Positions 18,542 to 28,252 are shown, counted from the stretch's first letter. The stretch: DNA of 64,000 nt from PFL35 sp041550515 (GCA_041550515.1 JBFEOQ010000001.1:1-64000), one strand, 5' to 3'. Notes: generated by a model from the letters alone, not told the origin. Numbers and translations are program-made.

Positions 18542-18609
18542 AAAATAAAAATTAAGATAATATCATAGTTTTTGAAATTTTAAAAAATTTATAATTTATT
18601 TATATAAAG

Positions 18610-19632
18610 TCAAAAAAGAGTTTTTTGTTTCATCATATTCTTGAGATTTACAAATTTTATAAGTGTTTGTTCAACTCTCTCCCTTTTAAAATGATGTTCA
18701 TCGCAAAGAATCTTTATGACTTTTTCATTATTAATTCCAGACCATTGTAACTTATATTTATCTGTTATTTTTGGTTTTAAAAATATTTTTCTTATTTCAT
18801 CTATTTCATTAAGATTAGGTAGATTTTTTGAGTCTATTACAGAAAGAGCTTTTTCTATTCTACTATTTTTTTTAATAAGTTGAAGACTTTTTTTAGGACC
18901 TATTCCATGAACACCATCATTAAAATCAGTACCAATTAGTATTGCCATATCTACAAGTTGTTCATGATTAATACCCAAGTTTTTTAGATTTGATTTCAGA
19001 TTAATTTGTTTTGGATAAATGGTCAAATAGGCTTTTTTACCAGGAAGTTTCCTTCTATCACTAGAAGTAAGGTTTTTAACAAGTATAGGAGCACCTACCA
19101 AAAGACAATCATAATCCTGAGAACCAACAGCATATGCATCTCCTTTTTTTACCATATAGCTAGCTTGAGCTTCTCCCTCCATCGGAGCTTGAATCCAAGG
19201 AATACCTAAAGCATTAAGTAAATCTTTACTCTGTTGTACCATTTTATCTGTTAGTCTTGAAGTTTGTTGAGCTTTTAATCTCGCAGTTTTAAAATCTCCT
19301 TCTTTTATTGCTTCAAGGTATTCTTTTTCTGCTAATTCTTTTCTTTTTTGTCTTTCTTCTAGTGTTTTCGCTTTTAAGGGATGTGGTTTTCCATCAAAAG
19401 AATATACAGGGCGGACATGTGCTTCAACGAGGTTTGCGGTTCTTTGAAATAATCCGGATAGATGTGATGTAATTTCTCCCTTACTATTTTTAAGTGGTGT
19501 TCCATCCCGCTGTCGTATACTTGCAAGAAATTGATGAAGTACATTATATGCATCTATTACCACAATTCTATCATGAAGATCTTCAAAACTAATTTTTTCT
19601 TCTGTGAAAAGTTCACCTATTTTAACTCCCAT
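18610..19632 (-). CDS. fen: flap structure-specific endonuclease FEN-1
   Basis: The 340-residue nuclease removes 5' flaps during lagging-strand synthesis and base excision repair. Seen: N-terminal MGVKIGELF, VIDAYNVLHQFL, the acidic cluster PMEGEAQASYM and VGSQDYDCLL, and the helix-hairpin-helix IGTDFNDGVHGIGPKKSL. The C-terminus ends in QKTLF, a short PCNA-interaction (PIP) motif. It is convergent with the OPT transporter gene. Confidence 0.96.
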   Translation of the reverse strand: MGVKIGELFTEEKISFEDLHDRIVVIDAYNVLHQFLASIRQRDGTPLKNSKGEITSHLSGLFQRTANLVEAHVRPVYSFDGKPHPLKAKTLEERQKRKELAEKEYLEAIKEGDFKTARLKAQQTSRLTDKMVQQSKDLLNALGIPWIQAPMEGEAQASYMVKKGDAYAVGSQDYDCLLVGAPILVKNLTSSDRRKLPGKKAYLTIYPKQINLKSNLKNLGINHEQLVDMAILIGTDFNDGVHGIGPKKSLQLIKKNSRIEKALSVIDSKNLPNLNEIDEIRKIFLKPKITDKYKLQWSGINNEKVIKILCDEHHFKRERVEQTLIKFVNLKNMMKQKTLF

Positions 19633-19738
19633 TTTTTCAACATTTATATAAAAAATTTGTTTATAAAATATTGGACAAACACTTTTTTATAGAAAATTAA
19701 TATAAAATAATTATATATTCAAGACTTAGAAATACCAA

Positions 19739-20926
19739 ATGAACGACAAAAACAGTATACTTACCACTGTAAGTATTTATCATGCACTTAACGATGGTGC
19801 TATATCAGTAGTACCTTTACTTTTCCCAATTTTTAAAGATATTTATAATTTAAATTACACTCAAATAGGTTTGATAACAAGTTTAAGTCTTTTTATTCAT
19901 TTAATTGCGCAATTATATATTGGACAAATTTCGGATGGTAAAAACTTTAGAACATTACTATCATTTGGAATTCTTTTAGTTAGTATATCTCTTTTAGTCT
20001 TAATAGAAACAAAGGACTTTTTAACACTTCTATTATTTTTAATCTTTTTAAGAATTACAGTTAGTTTTTTTCATCCAATTGGAGTTGGGTGGGTTTCAAG
20101 AATTTTTAAAAACGAAAGGTTAGATTGGGCTATGGGTATTCAAAGTGGTTCTGCTGACCTTGGGGCTTTTGTCGCTTTATTAACAACTTTATATTTAACA
20201 GAAATAAAAGGTTGGCATTTTCCCTTATATATCTGGTCTTTTTTTGCAGCTCTTGTTGTAATTATTGGAATATTTATCACAAGAAATGTTGATAAAAACC
20301 TTTTAACTGTTAAGAAAATATATAAAAAACAAGGATTCTCAGAAAAAATTCAAGATAGTATTTTACTTTTAAAAAAGATTAAATTGTTAATTCCTGCTTT
20401 TGCATTAAGTGGTTCTGCCTGGGGAATAATTGTTACTTATCTACCTTTATTTTTAGATGAAAAAACAACCCTATCTTTGCAGTATATAGGTTTTATCGCT
20501 GCAGTATGGATAGGTATTGGTTGCATTACTTCATTTATATATCATAGGATTAAATCGTTTATCGGAAGAAAAAATGTAATAATTATGTCTTACATAATAA
20601 TTGGAGTTACTTGTCTAATTTTATCTATCACCATAAATGTTTTCATAATTTTATTGATAATGGTATTACTTGGATTTTCAGTATTTTTAACCTATCCTGC
20701 TTTATCATCATTTGTATCTGAAGTAACTGATGAATCATCTGAAGGCAATACTTTTGGTATAGTTTTTACACTACAGCTTGGAGGCGGTACAATACTTTTA
20801 TTCCTAGGGGGTTTTTTATCTGATATTTATGGTATCTGGATGCCTTTTGTTATTCTTGGTGTTCCCTCATTGTTATTTTCAATCATACTTATGATTTATC
20901 ATAAAAACCAGTTTGCAATACGATAG
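19739..20926 (+). CDS. MFS transporter (fosmidomycin-resistance-like)
   Basis: The 395-residue protein shows about 12 hydrophobic segments and the MFS loop between segments 2 and 3 (GQISDGKNFRTLL). The N-terminal HALNDGAISVVPLLFP resembles the fosmidomycin-resistance (Fsr) group of efflux carriers. Substrate unknown. argF begins 32 bp downstream on the same strand. Confidence 0.82.
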   Translation: MNDKNSILTTVSIYHALNDGAISVVPLLFPIFKDIYNLNYTQIGLITSLSLFIHLIAQLYIGQISDGKNFRTLLSFGILLVSISLLVLIETKDFLTLLLFLIFLRITVSFFHPIGVGWVSRIFKNERLDWAMGIQSGSADLGAFVALLTTLYLTEIKGWHFPLYIWSFFAALVVIIGIFITRNVDKNLLTVKKIYKKQGFSEKIQDSILLLKKIKLLIPAFALSGSAWGIIVTYLPLFLDEKTTLSLQYIGFIAAVWIGIGCITSFIYHRIKSFIGRKNVIIMSYIIIGVTCLILSITINVFIILLIMVLLGFSVFLTYPALSSFVSEVTDESSEGNTFGIVFTLQLGGGTILLFLGGFLSDIYGIWMPFVILGVPSLLFSIILMIYHKNQFAIR

Positions 20927-20958
20927 ATTTAAAGAAGAAAAATCTATTTCAATATCCC

Positions 20959-21867
20959 ATGAAACGTAATCTAATCTCAATGCTTGATGTAAAAGATAAT
21001 CTTGAAAATATTATTGATCTGGGAATTAAACTAAAAAAGAAATCAAAAAACGGTGAAAATATTGAGCTTCTAAAAGGAAAAACTCTTGGTATGATTTTTG
21101 AAAAAAGTAGTACTAGAACTCGAGTTTCTTTTGAAACAGGTATGATGAAACTTGGCGGTCATGCAATATTTCTCGGAAAATCTGATATTCAGCTTGGTCG
21201 AGGTGAGACAATAGAGGATACTGCTCTTGTATTATCGCGTTACGTAGATATTATTATGTTTCGTGCAATGAAAAACGATGATATAAAAGAACTTGCAAAA
21301 CATTCAACTGTTCCTGTTATTTCAGGTTTGGATGATAAAGAACATCCTTGTCAAGTTATCGCTGATCTTATGACGATTAAGGAATATAAGAAAAAACTAA
21401 GGGATCTGAAACTTGTTTATCTCGGCGATGGTGCAAATAATATGTCGCATTCATATCTTTTAGGTTGTGGTATTGCAGGTATAAATATTAAAATCGTTAC
21501 TCCTAAGAAATATTGGCCAGAAAAAAAATATATTGATGAAGCAAAAAAATTTGGCGTTAGAGTTGAAATAACTGATATAATAGAAAATGCAACAAAAGAT
21601 GCAGATGTTATTTCTACTGATACTTGGGTTTCTATGGGTGATGAATCTCAAAAAGAAATAAGAATTAAAGATTTTAAAGGTTATACTGTTGATAAAAAAC
21701 TTATGAGTGTTGCAAAATCTAATGCGATATTTTTACATTGCTTACCTGCATATTATGGTTATGAGGTTACAAAAGAAGTTGCTCATGGACCCCAAAGTGT
21801 TATTTTTGATGAAGCAGAGAACCGAATGTGGGCACAAATAGCAATAATGGTAACACTATGTAAATAA
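20959..21867 (+). CDS. argF: ornithine carbamoyltransferase
   Basis: The 302-residue enzyme forms citrulline from ornithine and carbamoyl phosphate. All signature motifs are present: carbamoyl-phosphate binding SSTRTR, LGRGETIEDTA, EHPCQVIADLMT and the ornithine-side HCLPAYYGYEV. Other arg genes are absent nearby; the LysW operon at 5-11 kb could supply ornithine if it is bifunctional, as reported for some archaea. Confidence 0.95.
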   Translation: MKRNLISMLDVKDNLENIIDLGIKLKKKSKNGENIELLKGKTLGMIFEKSSTRTRVSFETGMMKLGGHAIFLGKSDIQLGRGETIEDTALVLSRYVDIIMFRAMKNDDIKELAKHSTVPVISGLDDKEHPCQVIADLMTIKEYKKKLRDLKLVYLGDGANNMSHSYLLGCGIAGINIKIVTPKKYWPEKKYIDEAKKFGVRVEITDIIENATKDADVISTDTWVSMGDESQKEIRIKDFKGYTVDKKLMSVAKSNAIFLHCLPAYYGYEVTKEVAHGPQSVIFDEAENRMWAQIAIMVTLCK

Positions 21868-21883
21868 AATCTTTTAATATATT

Positions 21884-22951
21884 TTAGGTTAAAACTTCAT
21901 GTAATAAATTTTTCTTAACAGCATATTTAATTTCTTGGGCAATCCTCCTTCCAGTTGATAAATCAGGTTGAATCATTTCAGAATAAGGGGAACCTGCAAC
22001 ATAAGGATTGGTACCTGCTACAATCCGAGCTGATATTTCAAAAACTTTGAATTCTAAATCTTCAGTAATAACTGTTTCAAGACAAAATGAACCAATTATT
22101 CCTCCAAATAGATTTAAAGATTTTTCAACAACTGATTCACCCATTTTAAAAACTTTTGGAAGCAAAGATTCTCTCATAACTATCGGAATATTACCAGTTA
22201 CAACAAAAGTTGGATGAATACCTAGTTCCTCAAGCTCAGCAATACTGCCCAACCTTTGAACTTCATCAATAGTAGTTTCATCACGACGATCCATAGAAAG
22301 CAACTGTAAACTACCTATACTCAATTTATATGCATTATTTTGTATAGGTGAATAAAAATAATGAAGATAATATCTAGTACCCATTACAAACTCTTGGATA
22401 ATAAACGATTTATTTTTCTGAATTCGTTTCTGAAACTCATCAAAAGTTTTTGCAATAAAAAAACCTTTACCTCCCTTTGCACCATGATATTTAACAATAA
22501 CAGGTTTATTAATATCTTTGGGATTTTTTATCTCCTGTGGCATAGTTAAACCTGCACCCTCTAGCCATTTACGTTCCATTTTTCTATCTGATTCCCACAT
22601 CAAAACATTACGATTCCCAAATGTTGGAAGATTTAATTTATTAAACTTATCAGCACCTAAATATTCAACAAAGGAACCATGTGGTATAACTATGACATTT
22701 TTTTCACATAATTCATCTGTTAATTTTAAGATATCTTTATAATTATCAACAATCAAAAACTCATCAGGTTTACCCAAAGGAAATGCATCATAATATTTTC
22801 TTTTCTCACCTACAGAAATTCCAAGAGTTTTAAAACCTTCTTTTCTTGCTCCATTAAAAATCTGAAGGGAAGAATGACTACAAACAGTACATATCGTAAG
22901 ATTTTTTTTATCATAAGATGTAAGTATGTCGTTTATATTTTTTTGAATCAT
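21884..22951 (-). CDS. purP: 5-formaminoimidazole-4-carboxamide ribonucleotide synthetase (formate-dependent)
   Basis: PurP uses ATP and formate to formylate AICAR in archaeal purine synthesis. The 355-residue ATP-grasp protein shows TVCSHSSLQI near the N-terminus (substrate loop), IVKYHGAKGGKGFF, IQEFVMGTRYYLHYFYSP and the C-terminal FEISARIVAGTNPYV. It is convergent with argF and divergent from the hydrogenase genes. Confidence 0.95.
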   Translation of the reverse strand: MIQKNINDILTSYDKKNLTICTVCSHSSLQIFNGARKEGFKTLGISVGEKRKYYDAFPLGKPDEFLIVDNYKDILKLTDELCEKNVIVIPHGSFVEYLGADKFNKLNLPTFGNRNVLMWESDRKMERKWLEGAGLTMPQEIKNPKDINKPVIVKYHGAKGGKGFFIAKTFDEFQKRIQKNKSFIIQEFVMGTRYYLHYFYSPIQNNAYKLSIGSLQLLSMDRRDETTIDEVQRLGSIAELEELGIHPTFVVTGNIPIVMRESLLPKVFKMGESVVEKSLNLFGGIIGSFCLETVITEDLEFKVFEISARIVAGTNPYVAGSPYSEMIQPDLSTGRRIAQEIKYAVKKNLLHEVLT

Positions 22952-22992
22952 GAAGTCGACACCCTTACAGTCAGCTAATAGAATGTTTATTT

Positions 22993-23012
22993 TTAATGAT
23001 TTCTATCATTAA
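22993..23012. promoter_or_regulatory. 20-bp dyad upstream of the hydrogenase operon
   Basis: TTAATGAT-TTCT-ATCATTAA is a perfect 8-bp inverted repeat with a 4-base centre, lying between purP and the hydrogenase genes. A TATA-like TTTTTAAATA follows at 23046-23055, so the dyad lies about 35 bp upstream of the TATA box of the hydrogenase operon, a position compatible with an activator or with control of purP. The binding protein is unknown, and it does not resemble the GTAACAC repeats near nikR. Confidence 0.4.
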
Positions 23013-23119
23013 TGATATTCAAAGAATAATTTATAATAACATAAATTTTTAAATAGTATACAGGATTACCATCAAATAAACTAATATTCAATTCTTAGAT
23101 CAAAGGAGGTATTAATTTT

Positions 23120-23554
23120 ATGGCAAAAGGACTTCCAAAATCATTTAAAAAGTCACTCTGGGTTTATCATTGTAACAGTGGAAGCTGTAATGGTTGCGAT
23201 ATAGAAATAATAGCGGCTTTATGTCCTAGATATGATGTCGAACGTTTTGGAATAAAACTTGTAGGTACTCCTCGTCATGCAGACGTATTATTAATTACAG
23301 GACCAGTAACTCGAAACCAGGTAGAAAGAGTAAAACGAGTTTATAAACAAATGCCTGATCCAAAAGCTGTGCTAGCAATTGGTAACTGTGGAAATACTGG
23401 AGATGTATTCTATGAATCATATAACTTAGTTGGACCAATACAAGATGTTCTCCCTGTTGATATCCATGTTATTGGTTGTCCACCAAGACCTGAAAACATA
23501 ATTCATGCTGTAGCAAAAGCTTGGACTAAACTTGAAACATTGGAGGGTAAATAA
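23120..23554 (+). CDS. [NiFe] hydrogenase small subunit, group-4/NuoB-like
   Basis: The 144-residue subunit carries the proximal [4Fe-4S] cluster. Putative ligands are Cys23 and Cys26 (GSCNGCDIEI), the Cys in AIGNCGNTGD (about 93) and that in GCPPRPE (about 120). This is the pattern of EchC, MbhJ and NuoB. A strong ribosome-binding site AAAGGAGGT precedes the ATG. It opens a five-gene operon ending in hypF. Confidence 0.92.
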   Translation: MAKGLPKSFKKSLWVYHCNSGSCNGCDIEIIAALCPRYDVERFGIKLVGTPRHADVLLITGPVTRNQVERVKRVYKQMPDPKAVLAIGNCGNTGDVFYESYNLVGPIQDVLPVDIHVIGCPPRPENIIHAVAKAWTKLETLEGK

Positions 23555-23556
23555 AA

Positions 23557-24153
23557 ATGACTGATAATAAAACCAAGAAAAAACCAGTAAAAAAAACTGA
23601 AGAAAAACCAAATGATCAACTAAGTCCAGAAGAAGTTGTAAATTATTTTAAAGATAAGTTTAATACGAAGATAAAATCTGCTGAAATTAAAAAACGTGCG
23701 ACTGGTTCAAAAAAGAAAGAATTCGTAAACATATGGATTAAAATTGATAGAAGTATTTTTAAAAATTTCGTTGAACATCTATGTAATCTTACTTATCCTC
23801 ATTTGGCTGTTTGCTCTGGAAATGATCTTGGTAATCAAATTGAGCTTGTATACAGTTTTTCAATATACTACGGTAGATATCTACAAGAAATATCTTTAAA
23901 TCTCTGTGTTGAAGTTCCAAAGAGTAAACCAGAAATTGAAACTATTTGTGATTGGATTCCTGGTGCACTTATAACAGAACGTGAAAAACAAGAAATGTTA
24001 GGTGTTAAAATAATTGGTATTCCTGATAACCGTCGACTTTTCTTACCAGATGACATTCCAGAAAATGTTTATCCGTGGCGTAAAGATGAGCAAACAAAAA
24101 AAGAAATTGAAAAACTTTATAAAAATCTTCATGAGGGGGAAAAGAAAAAATGA
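23557..24153 (+). CDS. hydrogenase subunit, NuoC/30-kDa-like
   Basis: The 198-residue protein matches the NuoC/MbhK-type subunit: EIVYSFS-like IELVYSFSIYYG in the middle and the C-terminal VEVPKSKPEIETICDWIPGALITEREKQEMLGVKI-type block ending RRLFLPDDIPENVYPWRKDE. The first 30 residues are a Lys-rich extension not usually present. It holds no metal ligands and acts structurally, bound to the large subunit. It overlaps the large-subunit gene by 4 bp. Confidence 0.85.
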   Translation: MTDNKTKKKPVKKTEEKPNDQLSPEEVVNYFKDKFNTKIKSAEIKKRATGSKKKEFVNIWIKIDRSIFKNFVEHLCNLTYPHLAVCSGNDLGNQIELVYSFSIYYGRYLQEISLNLCVEVPKSKPEIETICDWIPGALITEREKQEMLGVKIIGIPDNRRLFLPDDIPENVYPWRKDEQTKKEIEKLYKNLHEGEKKK

Positions 24154-25379
24154 GTCCAATTACAAAAACAACATATCAATTACCAATAGGTCCAATTCAT
24201 CCAGCTTTAAAAGAACCTGTGATGTTTAAATTTGATATAGATGGTGAAAAAATTGTTGATGTAGATGTAGAACTAGGACATGTCCATAGAGCTATTGAAT
24301 GGACAGGCATGCGCCGAAACCCGATTCAAATTATTTATCTTGCAGAGCGTATATGCGGAATTTGTTCATTTGTACATCCAATGGCATATTGCCGTGCAGT
24401 TGAAAATGCTTGTGATATTCAGGTACCTGAACGAGCTGATTATCTTCGTGTTGTTCATGGTGAAATAGAACGTATAGCATCTCACCTTCTCTGGGCTGGA
24501 GTTGCTGCACATGAAATAGGTTTTGATACTGTACTTTTTTTAACATGGGAGATGCGTGAGAAAGTACTTGATTTAATTGAATATTTAACTGGTAATCGTG
24601 TCACAAAAGCTATTCTAACAATAGGTGGTGTACGACGTGATATTAAACCTGAACATATTCCTAAAATAAATGAAGCCTTAAAATATTTCAAAGAAAATTA
24701 TAATAAACTCAGTCGTATTTTTTTAGATGACAAAACATTTAAAATGAGAAGTCAAGGATGTGGAATTTTAACTTATGAAGATGCTTTAAGACTTTGTGCT
24801 GTTGGACCAACTACTCGTGCTAGTGGAGTTAAAAAAGATGTAAGAATCGATCAACCTTACGCTGCATATAGCGATTTAGATATAGATTATATGACCCCCG
24901 ATAAGCTAACTGGAGAAGTAAACGGTGATGTATATGATAGAATTATCGTACGTTTACTCGAAGTAAAACAATCAATAGAAATTCTAGAAAAAGCAATTGA
25001 CCAGATGCCTACAGGTGATATTGTATCTGAACCAAAAATCCCAAAACTTCTAAATTATATTAAAAAAACAGCTGGCGAAGGAATTGGCCGGGATGAAGCT
25101 CCTCGTGGAGAAGTAATACATTATATTAAATTTGATGGTCAAAATGAAGAACCTTATACTTGGAAGGTCCGTGCTTCCACTTATAATAATATTTTACCAT
25201 GGATTCCTATGCTAATAGGTCAACAAATAGCAGATATACCAATTGTTGCAGCAAGTACTGATCCATGTATGAGCTGTACAAATAGAGTTACTATAATTAA
25301 TAAAAATAAAAAATATATTCTTGACAAAGAACAACTGCATAAACTAAGTATTGAAAAAACTAGGAGGTTGAGCATTTAA
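24150..25379 (+). CDS. [NiFe] hydrogenase large (catalytic) subunit, group-4-like
   Basis: The 409-residue subunit has both nickel-binding pairs: RICGIC (Cys69, Cys72) and DPCMSCTNR (Cys373, Cys376). NuoD of complex I lacks these, so this is a true hydrogenase. A 30-residue tail follows Arg379, like the tail cleaved from E. coli HycE after nickel insertion; the needed endopeptidase is not in the window. It overlaps both neighbours by 1-4 bp. The catalytic direction (H2 production or uptake) cannot be read from sequence. Confidence 0.93.
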   Translation: MSPITKTTYQLPIGPIHPALKEPVMFKFDIDGEKIVDVDVELGHVHRAIEWTGMRRNPIQIIYLAERICGICSFVHPMAYCRAVENACDIQVPERADYLRVVHGEIERIASHLLWAGVAAHEIGFDTVLFLTWEMREKVLDLIEYLTGNRVTKAILTIGGVRRDIKPEHIPKINEALKYFKENYNKLSRIFLDDKTFKMRSQGCGILTYEDALRLCAVGPTTRASGVKKDVRIDQPYAAYSDLDIDYMTPDKLTGEVNGDVYDRIIVRLLEVKQSIEILEKAIDQMPTGDIVSEPKIPKLLNYIKKTAGEGIGRDEAPRGEVIHYIKFDGQNEEPYTWKVRASTYNNILPWIPMLIGQQIADIPIVAASTDPCMSCTNRVTIINKNKKYILDKEQLHKLSIEKTRRLSI

Positions 25380-25780
25380 TGCGATTTAGCATGTTAGGTC
25401 CTGTTTTCAAACAAATGTTTAAAAAACCTTGGACAAACAAATTTCCAGCAAAGTATCAACCTGATAATGCAACAAAGTATTTAGCAGAGGTTGCTGCTGG
25501 AAATATAAAAATTAATCCACCTATTCCAACCCCCGATGGTTTTCGCGGAAAAATACAATATGATAAGGAAAAATGTATAGGTTGTAAACTATGCATCAAA
25601 GTATGTCCATGTAACGCGATAGAATATAAAGAAGATGATAAAAAAATTAAAATCTATCTTGGACGTTGTTGTTTTTGCAGCCAGTGCAATGACATCTGCC
25701 CTGTAAAATGCTTAGGTATGAGCGATGATTTTTTACTATCAGATTCAAATCCATATTCAAATGACTTAATTGTTGAATAA
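25379..25780 (+). CDS. hydrogenase ferredoxin-like subunit, NuoI/MbhN-like
   Basis: The 133-residue protein carries two [4Fe-4S] motifs, CIGCKLCIKVCP and CCFCSQCNDICP, and would pass electrons between ferredoxin and the small subunit. The first 50 residues are hydrophilic, with no membrane helix. Its ATG shares a base with the large-subunit stop (TAATG), and hypF begins 2 bp after it ends. In Mbh/Ech-type operons a NuoH-like membrane anchor normally accompanies it; none is here. Confidence 0.88.
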   Translation: MRFSMLGPVFKQMFKKPWTNKFPAKYQPDNATKYLAEVAAGNIKINPPIPTPDGFRGKIQYDKEKCIGCKLCIKVCPCNAIEYKEDDKKIKIYLGRCCFCSQCNDICPVKCLGMSDDFLLSDSNPYSNDLIVE

Positions 25781-25782
25781 AA

Positions 25783-27972
25783 ATGAAGCTTATATTCAAA
25801 GGAATAGTTCAAGGAGTAGGTTTTAGACCAACAATTTTTCGTATAGCTCAAACAATGGATTTAAAAGGCTATGTATTAAACAAAGGTTCTGAAGTAGAAG
25901 TAGTAATAGATAGAAAAGAAGAAGAATTTATCAAAGAAGTATATAAACAATTACCAACCATTGCCAAAATTTCAGAAATTAAAAAAATAGTTTATAAACG
26001 AAATTTTAAAGATTTTAAAATTTTACATAGTAAAAAAGGTTCTCGTCATTCACAGATTCCTGCAGATGTTGGAACTTGTGAAAGCTGTCTTAGGGAGCTT
26101 TTTGATAAAAAAAACAAAAGATATAACTTCCCTTTTACAAATTGTACAATCTGCGGTGCACGTTACAGTTTAATTATAGATATTCCTTATGATAGAGAAC
26201 GCACCTCAATGAATGAATTTAAATTATGTAAAAGCTGTTTAGAAGAATACAGAGATCCATTAGACAAAAGATATCATGCACAAACTATTTCTTGCCCGCA
26301 ATGTGGACCAATTTATCATTTATATGATAAAAAAAAGAAAGACCTTGGTGTTAATAATGCAATTAAACGTTTTTCAGAAAAACTTGATCAAGGAAAAATT
26401 GGGGTTATAAAATCATGGGGTGGTATGCACCTATGTTGCAATTTAAATGAAATTCCTCGTTTTCGAAATTGGTATAATCGTCCTCAGAAAGCATTTGCAT
26501 TGATGGTAAAAAATCTTAAAATTGCAGGGAAATATGCAGAAATTACAAAAGATGAAAAAAATCTTTTAATATCTAATGCTCGCCCTATTGTTCTTGTAAA
26601 AAAGAAAAAACAGGAAAATGTATCCCCTGGTCTTGATACTATTGGTTTATTTTTACCTTATACTGGTCTCCATCATCTACTTTTTAGTTTTTTAAAATCA
26701 GATGCATTAGTTATGACTTCTGCAAATATACCCGGAGAAGCTATGATTACAAGTGACAAAGAAGCTTTTTCAATTAATGCTGATTGTTATCTACTTCACA
26801 ATCGTGTTATACCTAATCGTATTGATGATTCAGTAATACGTATTTGGAATAATAAACGTTTTTTCCTACGTAAATCACGAGGTTTTGTTCCCGATCCAAT
26901 ACCAGTTAATTATGATTCACATATTTTAAGTGTCGGAGCGGGTGAAAACATTTGTGGTGCTTTTTCTTCTGATAAAAATATTTTTTCTACACAATATATA
27001 GGTAATTCTAAGTATTATTCAACAATTGTTTTTCTTCAAGAAGCTTTAAATCATCTTATGAATATTACAATGAAAAAACCTGGTATCGATGCTGTCGTTA
27101 TGGATTTACATCCAAAATATGAAACAAGATATATTGCTAAAAAATATGCAGATTATTATAATGTTCCTTTGTTTGAAGTGCAACATCACTGGGCTCATGC
27201 TGCAAGTCTATTAATTGATAATAATTTAGATGAAGCTGTTGTTTTAACTCTAGATGGTCTTGGATATGGTACAGATGGTGATTTCTGGGGTGGAGAAGTA
27301 CTATATTCTAATTTTGAAAGATTTAAACGAATTGGGCATCTTCAAAAAATTCCTTTACTTGGTGGTGATGCAGCAACCCTTGATCCACGTAGACTTGTTT
27401 ATTCAGTTTTTAAAAATTTTGGTAAAGAAATTTTTTTCAAAGATAAAGAAGCCGCAATCCTTTCTAAACTTATGGATAACTCCCCGTTTTCTACTAGTAT
27501 GGGACGTATACTTGATGCTTTGTCATCTTATTTAGGAATTTGCTATGATAGAAGTTATGATGGTGAGCCTGCGATGAAATTAGAAAAATATTTAGCATCA
27601 GGTAAACTCAGGTATTCTTTTGATGTTGATGTTAAAGATAATATTATTGGAACTATTGATGTTTTTCGTCAACTTGATGAAAAAATAAAAAAACCTTTAT
27701 CCAACAGAGAAAAAGCGGATTATGCTTATTCTTTTGTTAAAAATATTACAGATGAATTAACAAATCTTGCAATTTATTATGCTAATGACAAAGGTGTTAA
27801 AAATATTGGTATTTCTGGAGGGGTTTCTTATAATATTCCAATTACAGAGATAATTTCAGAAAAAGTTAAAAAAACAGGTCTTAAGCTTGTTGTCCATAAT
27901 AATATTCCAAATGGTGATGGTGGTATTGCAATTGGTCAAAATACTATTATTGGAAATAAATTAATAAAATAG
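25783..27972 (+). CDS. hypF: carbamoyltransferase HypF
   Basis: HypF makes the thiocarboxamide on HypE that becomes the cyanide ligands of the hydrogenase iron. The 729-residue protein has the expected domains: acylphosphatase (1-90, VQGVGFRP), a double zinc finger (CESC, CTIC, CKSC, CPQC, about 105-185), a YrdC-like domain (about 200-370) and a Kae1-like carbamoyltransferase domain with HHWAHAAS and the late SGGVSYN. It begins 2 bp after the ferredoxin subunit, so its expression is tied to the enzyme it matures. Confidence 0.95.
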   Translation: MKLIFKGIVQGVGFRPTIFRIAQTMDLKGYVLNKGSEVEVVIDRKEEEFIKEVYKQLPTIAKISEIKKIVYKRNFKDFKILHSKKGSRHSQIPADVGTCESCLRELFDKKNKRYNFPFTNCTICGARYSLIIDIPYDRERTSMNEFKLCKSCLEEYRDPLDKRYHAQTISCPQCGPIYHLYDKKKKDLGVNNAIKRFSEKLDQGKIGVIKSWGGMHLCCNLNEIPRFRNWYNRPQKAFALMVKNLKIAGKYAEITKDEKNLLISNARPIVLVKKKKQENVSPGLDTIGLFLPYTGLHHLLFSFLKSDALVMTSANIPGEAMITSDKEAFSINADCYLLHNRVIPNRIDDSVIRIWNNKRFFLRKSRGFVPDPIPVNYDSHILSVGAGENICGAFSSDKNIFSTQYIGNSKYYSTIVFLQEALNHLMNITMKKPGIDAVVMDLHPKYETRYIAKKYADYYNVPLFEVQHHWAHAASLLIDNNLDEAVVLTLDGLGYGTDGDFWGGEVLYSNFERFKRIGHLQKIPLLGGDAATLDPRRLVYSVFKNFGKEIFFKDKEAAILSKLMDNSPFSTSMGRILDALSSYLGICYDRSYDGEPAMKLEKYLASGKLRYSFDVDVKDNIIGTIDVFRQLDEKIKKPLSNREKADYAYSFVKNITDELTNLAIYYANDKGVKNIGISGGVSYNIPITEIISEKVKKTGLKLVVHNNIPNGDGGIAIGQNTIIGNKLIK

Positions 27973-28006
27973 TTATTATTTACTACGTTCTTATCTGTTG
28001 ATAGTT

Positions 28007-28252
28007 ATGGGAAAATACAAGGATATAGCTGTAATATTATTCATTGTAATAATTGGTATTTTTATACCTTTTATAGGTTCAATAATAATATCATTTGGTA
28101 TTGATTTTACAGAATTAAATAATTGTTTGAAAATTGGTGTAGCATTTGGATATTTTTTACTTATATTTGCAGTGGAGTTACTTGCTGTTTACATTTATTT
28201 TATATTAACAAATAAACTTGCTGAAAAAAAAATGGGTAAATATAAACCATAA
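28007..28252 (+). CDS. small two-helix membrane protein, unknown
   Basis: The 81-residue ORF encodes two strong hydrophobic segments (about residues 6-30 and 42-68) and a Lys-rich C-terminus. ATG at 28007 was preferred over a TTG at 27998. It follows hypF by 34 bp on the same strand and could be the last gene of the operon. No family recognised. Being so small, it cannot stand in for a hydrogenase membrane anchor of the NuoH type. Confidence 0.5.
   Translation: MGKYKDIAVILFIVIIGIFIPFIGSIIISFGIDFTELNNCLKIGVAFGYFLLIFAVELLAVYIYFILTNKLAEKKMGKYKP

Noticed and set aside
24150..25379. NuoD subunit of a complex I-like enzyme
   Set aside because: Both nickel-ligating Cys pairs (RICGIC and DPCMSC) are intact, which complex I lacks.
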